Source: Lysobacterales bacterium (GTDB lineage Bacteria; Pseudomonadota; Gammaproteobacteria; Xanthomonadales; Xanthomonadaceae). From it: DNA of 64,000 bases. Both the position numbers and the translations under genes were made by a program. Below the pieces are notes generated by a model, which did not search any database, had not been told where the DNA came from, and worked only from the letters and a program-made list of their open reading frames with translations. The DNA is taken from NCBI GenBank assembly GCA_016718605.1, contig JADKCY010000003.1, positions 434,001 to 498,000 on the forward strand, in the 5' to 3' direction. Below are positions 45,202 to 54,211 of the stretch, piece by piece. Each line of letters starts with the position of its first letter. The first letter of the stretch is position 1.

Positions 45202-45262
45202 GCAGGTGAGGCTCGTCACCTGCTAGGGGTGAGAAAAGTCACCTGGGTACGGTCACGCGTGA
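45202..45262. promoter_or_regulatory. Tandem palindromes in the divergent promoter region of the two-component system
   Basis: Two inverted repeats share the half-site GGTGA-N6-TCACC: GCAGGTGA...TCACCTGC (45202-45209 with 45216-45223) and GGTGA...TCACC (45228-45232 with 45239-45243). Their centres are 23 bp apart, about two helical turns. A third perfect palindrome, TCACGCGTGA, lies at 45253-45262. They lie between the membrane-protein start (45143) and the kinase start (45285). Binding by the cognate NarL-type regulator is inferred. Confidence 0.6.
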
Positions 45263-45284
45263 TCAGCGCGGCATACTGCGTCGC

Positions 45285-46481
45285 ATGCACAGTCCCGAAA
45301 CAACACCTCCCACGCAAAATCGTACCGCCACTGCGCGCACCGCCATGCCCTGCAGCAGCCCGTGGACCGAACCGCTCAATTGGGCAGCCGGAATGACTTG
45401 GCTTGCGATCAGCGTGGCCGCCGTCGATTTCGGCCAACTGATGGCCGGCACACCGCGCATTTGGGCGGGCAGCATCGCTTTGCTGCTGATGCTGCTCGGC
45501 TTCATGCGGGTCGTCAGCCGACCGATCAGCCAGACGATGCCCGGCCTGGCAGAAGCCCTCGTCGTGCTGCAAGGCATCGCCACCTTGGTGGCCGAACACT
45601 GCTTACGCCAAGGCCAGATCCTGGTCTTGTTGATCATCGTTGCTGCGCAGTTGATGCACTTGCCAAATCGATGGCGCGCCATGAGTTGGCTGGGACTATT
45701 CAATAGCGTGATGTTCGCGACCTGGCTGCAACGTGACGTGGACGCCGCGCAAGCCCTGCTGTGGCTGCTGCCACTGGTGGGCTTTCAGGCCTTTGCCGCC
45801 ATGAGTGCGCACTACCAACTGCGCAGTGAAACGGCCCATGAGGCCTTGTCTGCTGCGCATGCAGAATTGCAGGCAACCCAATGCCTGCTTGAGGAAAGCG
45901 CTCGCGCGGGAGAGCGCTTGGCATTGTCGCGTGAACTGCATGATGTGGCCGGACACAAACTGACTGCCCTCAAGCTGCATCTGGCGCGTCTGGTGCGCGA
46001 CCCTGAACTGGCGGATCGCGAAGCGCTTCTGGTCAGTCGTGAATTGGCCGACGAATTGCTCGGTGATATTCGTGGCGTGGTGAGCGAACTGCGTCAGCAC
46101 GACGGTTTAGATCTGCAGGCGGCGCTGCATGCGCTGGCCCGACCGGTCGCTGGCGTGCAGATCCTGATGGAGGTTGACCCGCAACTGCGCGTCCGCGACG
46201 TGGCTCAGGCGGAAGCCATATTGCGAACCACACAGGAAGGCATCACCAACGCTCTACGACATGCCCGTGCCAACCAGATCAGGGTGGTGTGTCGGCAGAC
46301 ACCCGAGGGCATTGAACTCGACGTGCAGGACGATGGCCATGCGACCGCGCCGCCAACCTTCGGTAACGGCTTGCTTGGCATGCGCGAGCGATTGCATGCC
46401 GTCGGCGGCGAACTGAGCCTGCAGACGGCAAGCCCCCATGGGCTGCGACTGCAAGCGACGATCAGGGGGCCGATGACATGA
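45285..46481 (+). CDS. Sensor histidine kinase, NarL/DesK class
   Basis: 398 aa. Five to six hydrophobic helices occupy about residues 35-175 with almost no periplasmic domain, which suggests sensing inside the membrane. A coiled segment leads to HisKA_3 with the phospho-acceptor H219 in ALSRELHDVAGHKLT. The ATPase domain shows NALRHARANQ, DDGHATAPP and GNGLLGMRERL. The start is uncertain: no good ribosome site precedes 45285, and an ATG at 45345 is possible. The last codons overlap the regulator gene by four bases. Confidence 0.88.
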   Translation: MHSPETTPPTQNRTATARTAMPCSSPWTEPLNWAAGMTWLAISVAAVDFGQLMAGTPRIWAGSIALLLMLLGFMRVVSRPISQTMPGLAEALVVLQGIATLVAEHCLRQGQILVLLIIVAAQLMHLPNRWRAMSWLGLFNSVMFATWLQRDVDAAQALLWLLPLVGFQAFAAMSAHYQLRSETAHEALSAAHAELQATQCLLEESARAGERLALSRELHDVAGHKLTALKLHLARLVRDPELADREALLVSRELADELLGDIRGVVSELRQHDGLDLQAALHALARPVAGVQILMEVDPQLRVRDVAQAEAILRTTQEGITNALRHARANQIRVVCRQTPEGIELDVQDDGHATAPPTFGNGLLGMRERLHAVGGELSLQTASPHGLRLQATIRGPMT

Positions 46482-47125
46482 GCGATTCCCATCGCACATC
46501 GATTCTCATCGCGCTGTGTGACGATCAGGCGCTGGTGCTGCGCGGCCTGTCGGCACTGCTGCGCGACACCGGCTTGATCGATGTCGCCCTCGAATGCAGC
46601 GATGCCGAGTCCCTGCTGCGCGCTCTGCCGCTTCGCCCAGTGCAAGTCATCGTGAGCGATATCCGCATGCCGGGCCTGGGGGGGATCGGCTTGGTATCTG
46701 CATTGCGCGAAGCGGGCAATGTCACACCCGTCCTGCTATTGACCACCTTCGATGACAGCGATCTGATGCTGGCTGCACTGCGGGTTGGCGCACAGGGGTT
46801 CCTGTTGAAAGATGCCTCACCGGAAGAATTGTGCGCAGCCATCCAGCGCCTGGCGAATGGCGAAACCTTGCTGCAACCCGTCAGCCTGGGCCCTGTTCGC
46901 GCGCAATTGGCCAGCACGTCCAATGGCAACGGCACGCACCTGACAGAACGCGAGGCCAGCATCCTTCGACTGGTCGCGGGTGGCTACTCCAACAAGGAAA
47001 TTGCCCGCGCCTTGCAACTCAGCGAAGGCACGATCAAGAACTACATCACCGATATTCTGCTAAAGCTCGACTGTCGTGACCGCACCCACGCGGTGGTCAA
47101 GGCAATTGCTCAGCGCCTGCTTTAA
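46478..47125 (+). CDS. Response regulator, NarL/FixJ (LuxR-HTH) family
   Basis: 215 aa. The receiver domain has the acidic pair in ALCDDQ, phospho-acceptor D61 in IVSDIRMPG and the conserved lysine in FLLKDASPEE. A C-terminal LuxR-type HTH follows (LTEREASILRLVAGGYSNKE, then LQLSEGTIKNYITDILLKL). It is coupled to the kinase gene by an ATGA overlap. The likely targets are its own promoter and the divergent membrane-protein gene, judged by the palindromes at 45202-45262. It is unrelated in sequence to the flagellar cluster that starts convergently after 64 bases. Confidence 0.92.
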   Translation: MSDSHRTSILIALCDDQALVLRGLSALLRDTGLIDVALECSDAESLLRALPLRPVQVIVSDIRMPGLGGIGLVSALREAGNVTPVLLLTTFDDSDLMLAALRVGAQGFLLKDASPEELCAAIQRLANGETLLQPVSLGPVRAQLASTSNGNGTHLTEREASILRLVAGGYSNKEIARALQLSEGTIKNYITDILLKLDCRDRTHAVVKAIAQRLL

Positions 47126-47189
47126 CCGGAGGCAGTGAAATACGCTGCGGTTGCTCGGCAAGGCTGCCATGCGTCAGTCAAACAACACC

Positions 47190-48614
47190 TCAGGCAAATT
47201 CGTCAAGTCTGCCTGCGGCCTTGCGCGCCGCGTGCAGCACATTCGTCGTGCTCGAATCGGCCTCGCCGACCAGCGATTTATCCTCGCGCGTTGAAGGTGG
47301 CTGGAAGACCATTGAACGGGAGTCTCGCTGCTGGCTGCCCACCTGCGCATCACTCAGTTGAAAGCCCTGCGCTGCCAGCAAGTCGCGCAAGCGTGGCAGT
47401 TGGGATTCAATGGCCGCACGCACTTCAGCGTGACTGCTGCCGAACTCCGCACGCACCGATTGGCCGTCCAGCTCCAAGGTGATGTCCAGCCTTCCCAGTT
47501 CTGCCGGATGCAGCTCCAGCTCCGCACGTTGCAGCTTTTGCTGACCCATCCACTGCATCTGTGTGGCGAGCTTGTCGGCAAAGTCAGCGTGCTGCGGATT
47601 GAGCGCGTCGCTCACCGCAGCAAGCGCAGTGCTGGCCGACGCGTTCGTGGCCAGATGGGAAACCGGCGACGGTGACCACGCCTGAGACTCATGGCGCAGC
47701 GCCGCCAAGCCCGTTGTCAGCATTTCCTGCTTTGCAGGCTCGGCACGCTCAGCACTCGGCAATCGCGCGACTGCGGCACCGCCGTCAGCGCTATCGGTCG
47801 GTCGTGCGGATCGAACCGTGGCTTCCAGTGCGGGCGGCGCCGAGTCCTGCAGAGTGACTTTTTTGGGTGCAGCGCTGGCGGCGCTCGGCATTCCCGGCGC
47901 GCCCTCGCTCTCTGCCGCGATGGGCAGCACGGCGCTTTCGGTTTCCGATGTCGGCACCTCGGACAAACGATGGCTTTCCGCCGCCAGGGTGGGCGGTCGC
48001 GATGGGCTGACCGACTCGCTGCGCGGCGCGGCCACTGCGGGCGATGGGGCGCATGATGCCGTCGCGAGGCGCAACGTGGCGGCATCCGCGCTCGTTTCGG
48101 CCACCGGCAGGTTGACACGGGCAACCGAGGACACTTCCGCAGATTGCGCCACCATCGCCTCACTTGCAGCCGCCGCGACAGCCGACGATGCGGAACTCGG
48201 ACTCGGGCTCCGTCCTGGCAGCGTCAGCGATAGGGCCTCGTTGAGCGAATCACGCTCGCGCGACACGCCACTGCCGGCTGCGCCAGCGCTCTCCCGCCAC
48301 TGCAGTGCGGCATCCAACCATGGCAGCGCAAGGCCCAACCCTGCGGCCGACATCATGGGCGCGTCGTGGTTCGGCGCGCACGGCGTTACAGCAAGATCAC
48401 CATCTGGCGTGGCCGCAAGCAAGGCATCCTCCACATCGACCTCGGTGGTCCGCCGCCGTAATCGCTCATCATCGAGCGCATCATCGCCAGCGCACAGCAG
48501 GCTGGCGAATTCCGTCGCCTGCCCCGCCACCTCAGCCAGCCTTTCCTCCCGTTGTTGAGCGACAGCGACCGATTTCGACGGCCCGGCAGCAAAAACGCTC
48601 GGCATGCCGCTCAT
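47190..48614 (-). CDS. fliK: Flagellar hook-length control protein FliK
   Basis: 474 aa. A long low-complexity Ala/Ser/Pro/Glu-rich region (about 130-340), expected for the molecular ruler, precedes the conserved C-terminal export-switch domain (about 360-440) with ELHPAELGRLDITLELDGQ and LPRLRDLLAAQGFQLSDA. It measures the hook and switches FlhB specificity. It is the last gene of fliEFGHIJK and overlaps fliJ by four bases. The 64 bases to the response-regulator stop hold no clear terminator. Confidence 0.88.
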   Translation of the reverse strand: MSGMPSVFAAGPSKSVAVAQQREERLAEVAGQATEFASLLCAGDDALDDERLRRRTTEVDVEDALLAATPDGDLAVTPCAPNHDAPMMSAAGLGLALPWLDAALQWRESAGAAGSGVSRERDSLNEALSLTLPGRSPSPSSASSAVAAAASEAMVAQSAEVSSVARVNLPVAETSADAATLRLATASCAPSPAVAAPRSESVSPSRPPTLAAESHRLSEVPTSETESAVLPIAAESEGAPGMPSAASAAPKKVTLQDSAPPALEATVRSARPTDSADGGAAVARLPSAERAEPAKQEMLTTGLAALRHESQAWSPSPVSHLATNASASTALAAVSDALNPQHADFADKLATQMQWMGQQKLQRAELELHPAELGRLDITLELDGQSVRAEFGSSHAEVRAAIESQLPRLRDLLAAQGFQLSDAQVGSQQRDSRSMVFQPPSTREDKSLVGEADSSTTNVLHAARKAAGRLDEFA

Positions 48615-49051
48615 GCCGACTCTCCCGGCCCGCGATGGCCACGCAGCGCGTGGTCATCCAGTTCTTTCTGCAGGCGTTGCGCCTCGACATGGCGTTCGCG
48701 CACGGCATAACTGTCGGCAAGCTTGTCCAGCATCGCCACTTCACGACTGGCGAGCAGCAAACGGGCGCGCTCCAACTCGACATTTTCCTTGGCCTTGTCG
48801 ACTGCCTTCGACTGCGTTCGGACCGCATCGTCGAGACGATCCAGAAACGCGCTTCGGTTCTGCAGCATGGAGGCTGTCACCGTGCTCCCGCTTTGCGCGG
48901 GCTGGGCGTATTCGCGGGCGTATTGAGCCAACTCGTCGAGACGCTTCTGCTGTGCGTCCAGCGCACGTCCGCGCTCGGCGAACACTTTGGCGCGCGACTG
49001 CTCGCGGCTTTCGGCAATCTGCTGGATCGGCTTCAGACGTTGGGTATCCAT
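48611..49051 (-). CDS. fliJ: Flagellar export protein FliJ
   Basis: 146 aa, almost entirely coiled coil and rich in Gln, Arg, Glu and Ala (AEEYAQPAQSG is absent; ELAQYAREYAQPAQSG is the visible central break), as expected for the antiparallel coiled-coil stalk of the FliI ATPase ring. Sequence conservation is low and assignment rests on size, composition and position between fliI and fliK. It starts 2 bases after the fliI stop. Confidence 0.82.
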   Translation of the reverse strand: MDTQRLKPIQQIAESREQSRAKVFAERGRALDAQQKRLDELAQYAREYAQPAQSGSTVTASMLQNRSAFLDRLDDAVRTQSKAVDKAKENVELERARLLLASREVAMLDKLADSYAVRERHVEAQRLQKELDDHALRGHRGPGESA

Positions 49052-49053
49052 GC

Positions 49054-50421
49054 TTACACCTCGCGTGCCAACAGTTCATCCAGCGCCGCCCGACTGCTGG
49101 CGATGTCCGCCGCGTCGTTGACGTCCTGGCCAAGAAAACGCATCAACGCAGGCCAACGCCGCAGCGCTTCGTCCACGCGTGGATCGGAGCCTTTTTGATA
49201 CGCACCAATGGCGATCAGATCCTTGTGGCTCGAATAGGCCGCCATCAACTGGCGCACCTCGGCAATGCGGGTACGCCACTTCGCGTCGGTGATGTCGGTG
49301 ACGACGCGACTGACCGAGGCTTCGACATCGATAGCCGGATAGCGCCCGCCTTCGGCCACCGCACGCGACAACACGACGTGACCATCCAGAATGGCACGTG
49401 AGGCATCGGAAATCGGTTCGTGCACGTCATCGCCCTCGGTCAGCACGGTGTAGAACGCCGTAATCGAGCCCTGGCCCATCGAGCCATTCCCTGCGCGTTC
49501 CACCAGTTGAGGCAGACGTGCGAACACGGAAGGCGGGTAGCCACGCGTGGTGGGTGGCTCCCCGACCGAGAGGCCGATCTCTCGCTGAGCCTGCGCGAAG
49601 CGGGTCAAGGAATCCATGAGCAGCAGCACATTCTTGCCTTGGTCACGGAAATACTCGGCGATCGCGGTGGCGCGATACGCGCCATGCAGCCGCGCCAACG
49701 GTGGGCGATCCGCCGGCGTGGCGACCACGACGGCCCGGTTGAGGCCCATCTGACCGAGTGTATTTTCGACGAAGTCGCGAACTTCGCGACCACGTTCGCC
49801 AATCAGGCCAACTACTACGACGTCGGCCGAGGTGTAGCGCGTCATCATGCCGAGCAAGGTCGACTTGCCCACGCCGGAGCCGGCGAACAGTCCGACACGT
49901 TGCCCGCGACCAATGGGAATCAATGCGTTGATGGCGCGAACGCCGACATCCAGCGATTGATGGATGGGCTCGCGCTGCAACGGGTTAATCGGCGTTCCCG
50001 TCAGCTTGACTGCCGCATCCAAGCGCAATTCGCCGCGGCCATCCAACGGCACACCTTCCCCATCAATCACCCGCCCCAGCAACGCTTCACCCACCGCAAC
50101 CAGCCCCTCGCCGGCCATGGGAACCACACGCGCGTTTGGCAACAAGCCCTGTACCTCGGTACTGGGCATCAGAAAGGTGCGATCGCCCGCGAAACCGACG
50201 ACCTCCGCATCCACCCAGTCACCGGCATGGGTTTCGATTCGCGCATTGGCGCCCAACGGCATCTCGCAACCGACCGCCTCGATGGTGAGACCGACCACCC
50301 GCTTGAGGACGCCTTCGCGCAAAAATTCGCGCGCATACAGAGGTTCCGGCAGCCGCCCGTTCAAGCGCGTCGCCAAGCGGCGATTGCGTGCCTGCAAGCC
50401 AACGGGCACCGCGGCGTTCAT
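49054..50421 (-). CDS. fliI: Flagellum-specific ATP synthase FliI
   Basis: 455 aa export ATPase, homologous to F1-beta. Walker A is AGSGVGKSTLLG (about residues 178-189), Walker B lies in NVLLLMDSLTRFAQAQREI, and GEPPTTRGYPPSVFARLPQL is the FliI/SctN signature. It forms the hexamer under the flagellar export gate with FliH and FliJ. The ATG overlaps fliH by four bases. Confidence 0.95.
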   Translation of the reverse strand: MNAAVPVGLQARNRRLATRLNGRLPEPLYAREFLREGVLKRVVGLTIEAVGCEMPLGANARIETHAGDWVDAEVVGFAGDRTFLMPSTEVQGLLPNARVVPMAGEGLVAVGEALLGRVIDGEGVPLDGRGELRLDAAVKLTGTPINPLQREPIHQSLDVGVRAINALIPIGRGQRVGLFAGSGVGKSTLLGMMTRYTSADVVVVGLIGERGREVRDFVENTLGQMGLNRAVVVATPADRPPLARLHGAYRATAIAEYFRDQGKNVLLLMDSLTRFAQAQREIGLSVGEPPTTRGYPPSVFARLPQLVERAGNGSMGQGSITAFYTVLTEGDDVHEPISDASRAILDGHVVLSRAVAEGGRYPAIDVEASVSRVVTDITDAKWRTRIAEVRQLMAAYSSHKDLIAIGAYQKGSDPRVDEALRRWPALMRFLGQDVNDAADIASSRAALDELLAREV

Positions 50422-51095
50422 GGCAATTGATCCTCAACGGCAGCGTTGTCGCTGGCAACGTCTTGCGCTGCGGGCGCTTTACGCAAGCGGTGCAGAATCT
50501 GTTCCAAACGCGTGCTGATGCGAGCGTCCAGTCGGACATCTTCGGCATGCACTCGCAAGTCGCCTCTGGCAAGACTGGCGTCCACCGCCAGACGGGCGTG
50601 GTGCAGATCACTCAACAGCGGCTTGAGCAGGTTCAGATCATCCGGATGCAGGCGCACCTCGAGTCGTCGGCGGCTTTCGCCCAAACTGTCGACAGCCTCG
50701 TGCACCAGCGCCGCCAAGCGCTCCGGTTGCTCGATATAGGCCTCTCGCAATAACACGCCAGCGATCCGCGTCGCCAGTGCTGCCAACGCTTGCTCGACCT
50801 CGTCTTCCAGCTGCGCCATCGGCCGCCACATGGCATCCAGCAAGCCTTCAAGACGTGCCACCACCACGCGTGACTCCGCCTGCGCCTGAACTTGCCCTTC
50901 GCGATAGCCATCGGCGTGGCCCTCCGCATGTGCCGCACGCTGAATGGCTTCGATTTCTTCCAGTGTTGGTGGCTGTGGCAAAGGCTCGGAACCACTTTGA
51001 CCTTGACCGTTTGGGGCATCCAACGAGGGCACTTCCCAGCGCACCGCACCCGGCAGGTCAGACAACACAGAGCGCGGCATGCCAGCGGTCGTCAT
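50418..51095 (-). CDS. fliH: Flagellar assembly protein FliH
   Basis: 225 aa. A central Ala/Glu/Gln-rich helix with a GxxxG-like spaced section (AHAEGHADGYREGQVQAQAE) is the FliH stator hallmark, followed by a V-ATPase E-like C-terminal domain (LEVRLHPDDLNLL). It binds and restrains FliI. It starts on the last base of the fliG stop codon region (one-base overlap). Confidence 0.9.
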   Translation of the reverse strand: MTTAGMPRSVLSDLPGAVRWEVPSLDAPNGQGQSGSEPLPQPPTLEEIEAIQRAAHAEGHADGYREGQVQAQAESRVVVARLEGLLDAMWRPMAQLEDEVEQALAALATRIAGVLLREAYIEQPERLAALVHEAVDSLGESRRRLEVRLHPDDLNLLKPLLSDLHHARLAVDASLARGDLRVHAEDVRLDARISTRLEQILHRLRKAPAAQDVASDNAAVEDQLP

Positions 51096-52105
51096 CAGAC
51101 GAACTCCTCACCTTTGCCACCAATCTGGATCTCACCCGCCTCGACCATGCGACGCACGATTGAGAGAATTTCTTTCTGTGCGCCTTCGACGTCGGACAGC
51201 TTGGCCGGCCCACGCACTTCCATGTCTTCCTGCAGCATGGCAGCCGCACGCTGCGACATGTTCTTGAGGATCTTGTCTTTGACTTTGGTATCCGCCCCGC
51301 GAAGTGCGAGGCCCAACTTGTCGCCGGGCACTTCGCGCAACACGGTTTGGACCGCTTTGTCGTCGAGATCGGCCACATTGTCGAACACGAACATCAACTC
51401 CTGGATCGAGGCCGCCAACTCCGGGTCCACTTGCGCAATGGCACTACTGATCGCCTGTTCGGTCGTGGCATCGAGGAAGTTGATGATGTTCGCCGCCACT
51501 TTGACGCCGCCCACTTGCGAGGAATTCATGTTCTGGTTGCCCGAGAACTGCTTCTCGAGAATGTCGTTCAACTCGTTCAGCGCATTCGGCGGGATGCCAT
51601 CCAGGGTGGCAATGCGCATCAACGCATCGGCGCGCAAACGCGCCGGCAGCAGTTTGATGACGTCTGCCGCCTGATCGCTGTCGAGATAAGCCAACACGAT
51701 GGCGATGATCTGTGGGTGCTCGTTGCGAATCAGGTCGGCGATCGCACGGGGATCCATCCACTTCAGGGTTTCCAGCCCTTTGCTGTTGCGTCCAAGCAGA
51801 ATGCGGTCGATCAGTCCACCCGCCTTGTCCTCACCAAGCGCCTGCACCAGTACCTTGCGCACGTAATCATCGGCGCCCATGCCAAACGAGGTCTGTGTGC
51901 CCAGTTCGGCATGGAAAGCATCCACGACCTCGCCCACCTGATCGCGCGTGACATTGCTGATCGTGGCCATGGCCAAGCCCAGCTTCTGGACTTCTTTGGC
52001 GTTGAGCTGGCGCAATATCTCGGCCGCCTCGCCTTCTCCCAGCGACATCAGCAGGACGGCGGCACGCTGGGTGCCGGTCAGCGGTTCTTGTGCAGTCTCA
52101 GCCAT
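51095..52105 (-). CDS. fliG: Flagellar motor switch protein FliG
   Basis: 336 aa rotor protein. The N-terminal FliF-binding domain begins TGTQRAAVLLMSLGEGEAA. The middle domain carries the EHPQ motif (NEHPQIIAIVLAYL). The C-terminal torque domain ends MVEAGEIQIGGKGEEFV with the charged residues that face the stator. Length is the family norm (331-340). It overlaps fliF by 8 bases. Confidence 0.96.
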   Translation of the reverse strand: MAETAQEPLTGTQRAAVLLMSLGEGEAAEILRQLNAKEVQKLGLAMATISNVTRDQVGEVVDAFHAELGTQTSFGMGADDYVRKVLVQALGEDKAGGLIDRILLGRNSKGLETLKWMDPRAIADLIRNEHPQIIAIVLAYLDSDQAADVIKLLPARLRADALMRIATLDGIPPNALNELNDILEKQFSGNQNMNSSQVGGVKVAANIINFLDATTEQAISSAIAQVDPELAASIQELMFVFDNVADLDDKAVQTVLREVPGDKLGLALRGADTKVKDKILKNMSQRAAAMLQEDMEVRGPAKLSDVEGAQKEILSIVRRMVEAGEIQIGGKGEEFV

Positions 52106-53810
52106 CGGTCGCCACCCAGTTCTTGATTACTTGCGCAACCACCTTGGGGTCCTGTGACACCGCAGCACGCGCAACTTTGAGTTTTTCATCCAGCGAGTTG
52201 GGATCCGTCTTGCCCGCGCCACCGTCGCCCTCGCCCTCCGACTCATCGGCCAGCAAGGCGTGCGATCGACGACCTGCCAACAAGCGTTGTTCCCGCTCGT
52301 CATCGTGATCTTCGGCATCGTCCGCAGCGATCGCGCGCGGCGAAGGTTGGGTAATGGCGCGCAATGCCGGGCGCAGAACGGCAAAGATCAACAGCAGGAC
52401 GATGCCCGCGCCAAGCACCATGCGACCGATGTCGAGTACCCAAGGCTGCTGCCAGAGCGGAGTTTCCTCTTCGACAAAATCCACGGCTTCTCGCACGAAC
52501 GGCGAGTTCATCACGGTGACCGCATCGCCGCGTTCGGCGCTGAAGCCAATCGCCTGCTTGACCAGTTCCTCGACTTGCGCCAATTGCTCGGGCGTCAAGG
52601 GCTGCGCTGCTGCCGCTGTCACGGTGGCGGGGCTGGCAGCGGGATCGGCATCCGCATCGGCGGCAGGATCTGCCGCAGGATCTGCCGCGGGATCGGTGGC
52701 CGCTATCGCCGTGGATGCAGTCGCCGAAAGAATGTGATCGATCAGCACCGCTGCCGTAACACGCGTGACCCGTCCGGTGTTGTTGCGGCTATGGCTCAGC
52801 GTGCGATCCAGTTCGAAATTGCGTGTGCTGCTGCGCGATGCTGTCTGCGGACCGTTGGCCGCTGCATCCGCGGCACCCGGCGGCGTGTTGGCCACCGCAC
52901 CCGGCACGCCTTCGGCTTGCGCGGTCGCTGTCGTTGACTCGGCGACTTGTTCGCTGCGCAGTTTTTCGGGGTCGGGATTGAACGACTCACGCGCTTCTTC
53001 GATCACCGAAAAATCCATATCGACACTGACCTGCGCGCTGACCCTGCCCGGCCCGGCCATCGGCTCCAGCAGGGATTGAATGCGCTCGATAAGGTTCTGC
53101 TCGATGCGCCGCCGCTGCTCAAACTGCAGTGCACTCATCACGTTCGGATCATCCGGGTCGTTCTGGCTGAGCAATCGCCCAGCCTGATCGATCACCGTCA
53201 CCCGCTCTGGCGACAGATCCGGAATACTGGAAGCCACCAGATGCACGATCGCATCGACCTGGGCCCGCTCCATCGCGCGACCGGCATACAACTGCAGCAT
53301 CACGGACGCACTCGCGGGCTGACGTTGCCGCGTGAACGCGCTCGGCTTGGGCAGCGCAAGATGCACGCGCGCCTCACGCACCGGACGCAACTCGCGGATG
53401 GTGCGGGCGATTTCGGTTTCCAACGCGTGCTGATAGCGCGCCGTTTCGACGAACTGGCTGGTACCGAAGCCAGGATTTTCACTCATCGACTCGACGCCCG
53501 CGCGGCTACCTTGCGGAAGCCCCAGCGTGGCGAGTTTCATGCGTGCCTCGCGTACTTTCGCCTCGGGCACGCGAATCTCACCCGTGACCAGATCCACCTC
53601 GTGCTCGATCTGCGCCGCACGCAGGGCCTCAACGACCTCGGCGGCATCACGGTCACCGAGCCCGGAGAACAAAGGTACTTTGCTCGGCGACAGGGACCAG
53701 AAAAACAAGGCGATACCTGCCGCAATGGTGGCTGCGAGGGTCAACAAGGCACCGGTCTGGCGGATGGCCGGAATGTCCTTGAGATTGGCAAGACGCAGAT
53801 CAGTAGCCAT
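52098..53810 (-). CDS. fliF: Flagellar MS-ring protein FliF
   Basis: 570 aa. Two membrane helices (about 22-42, and about 455-478 with MVLGAGIVLLLIFAVLRP) bracket the periplasmic ring-building domains (YscJ-like GDRDAAEVVEALRAAQIEHE; RVHLALPKPSAF). The cytoplasmic tail binds FliG. A poorly conserved insertion near residues 370-395 is built of DPAA repeats from a 12-base tandem repeat. It starts 9 bases after fliE. Confidence 0.95.
   Translation of the reverse strand: MATDLRLANLKDIPAIRQTGALLTLAATIAAGIALFFWSLSPSKVPLFSGLGDRDAAEVVEALRAAQIEHEVDLVTGEIRVPEAKVREARMKLATLGLPQGSRAGVESMSENPGFGTSQFVETARYQHALETEIARTIRELRPVREARVHLALPKPSAFTRQRQPASASVMLQLYAGRAMERAQVDAIVHLVASSIPDLSPERVTVIDQAGRLLSQNDPDDPNVMSALQFEQRRRIEQNLIERIQSLLEPMAGPGRVSAQVSVDMDFSVIEEARESFNPDPEKLRSEQVAESTTATAQAEGVPGAVANTPPGAADAAANGPQTASRSSTRNFELDRTLSHSRNNTGRVTRVTAAVLIDHILSATASTAIAATDPAADPAADPAADADADPAASPATVTAAAAQPLTPEQLAQVEELVKQAIGFSAERGDAVTVMNSPFVREAVDFVEEETPLWQQPWVLDIGRMVLGAGIVLLLIFAVLRPALRAITQPSPRAIAADDAEDHDDEREQRLLAGRRSHALLADESEGEGDGGAGKTDPNSLDEKLKVARAAVSQDPKVVAQVIKNWVATDG
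52660..52695 (-). repeat. 12-base tandem repeat inside fliF
   Basis: Three imperfect copies of GCCGCAGGATCT at 52660-52671, 52672-52683 and 52684-52695, continuing more loosely to about 52640. It encodes the protein repeat DPAADPAADPAA in the variable loop of FliF. In-frame units of four codons can expand or contract without frameshift. Confidence 0.8.
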
Positions 53811-53819
53811 GGCTCAGTC

Positions 53820-54149
53820 TCACAAGGGCATGTTCATCACGTCCTGATAGGCCTGGACGAGACGGTTGCGGACCTCGACCGTGGCGCGAAAGCTCACGGA
53901 CGCCTCTTGTTGCGCCAGCATCACACGAACCAGATCGATGTTTGGATCGCCCATCTCAAAAGCGCGCGCCAGACCGGCAGATTCCTGTTGCTGTGTGTTG
54001 ACCTGATCCAAGGCCTTCTTGAACGTCGCGCCGAAGCTGCCCTCGGCCACCACCGGGGTAGACTCGGTCGTACTCGGACGCAGCGCCGTACTTTGCCCTT
54101 GCAGGCTGCGGATCTGCGAAAGAATCGAGGTAATGGTGGCGTCGCTCAT
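53820..54149 (-). CDS. fliE: Flagellar hook-basal body complex protein FliE
   Basis: 109 aa. The conserved C-terminal half reads FEMGDPNIDLVRVMLAQQEASVSF followed by ATVEVRNRLVQAYQDVMNMPL, the FliE signature linking the MS ring to the rod. It is the first gene of fliEFGHIJK, directly behind a sigma-54 promoter at 54189-54205. Confidence 0.94.
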   Translation of the reverse strand: MSDATITSILSQIRSLQGQSTALRPSTTESTPVVAEGSFGATFKKALDQVNTQQQESAGLARAFEMGDPNIDLVRVMLAQQEASVSFRATVEVRNRLVQAYQDVMNMPL

Positions 54150-54188
54150 GGGGCGAAGGCTCTGCGGGAAACGTGTCTACCGAGTTCC

Positions 54189-54205
54189 TAGCAAGAGCCA
54201 TGCCC
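54189..54205 (-). promoter_or_regulatory. Sigma-54 promoter of the fliE operon
   Basis: On the minus strand the sequence GGGCATGGCTCTTGCTA fits TGGCACG-N4-TTGCW: the essential GG and GC are separated by exactly 10 bases. It lies about 40 bases before the fliE start, just beyond the fleQ stop. The RpoN and FleQ encoded immediately upstream are the obvious users. Confidence 0.85.
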
Positions 54206-54211
54206 ACTGTG

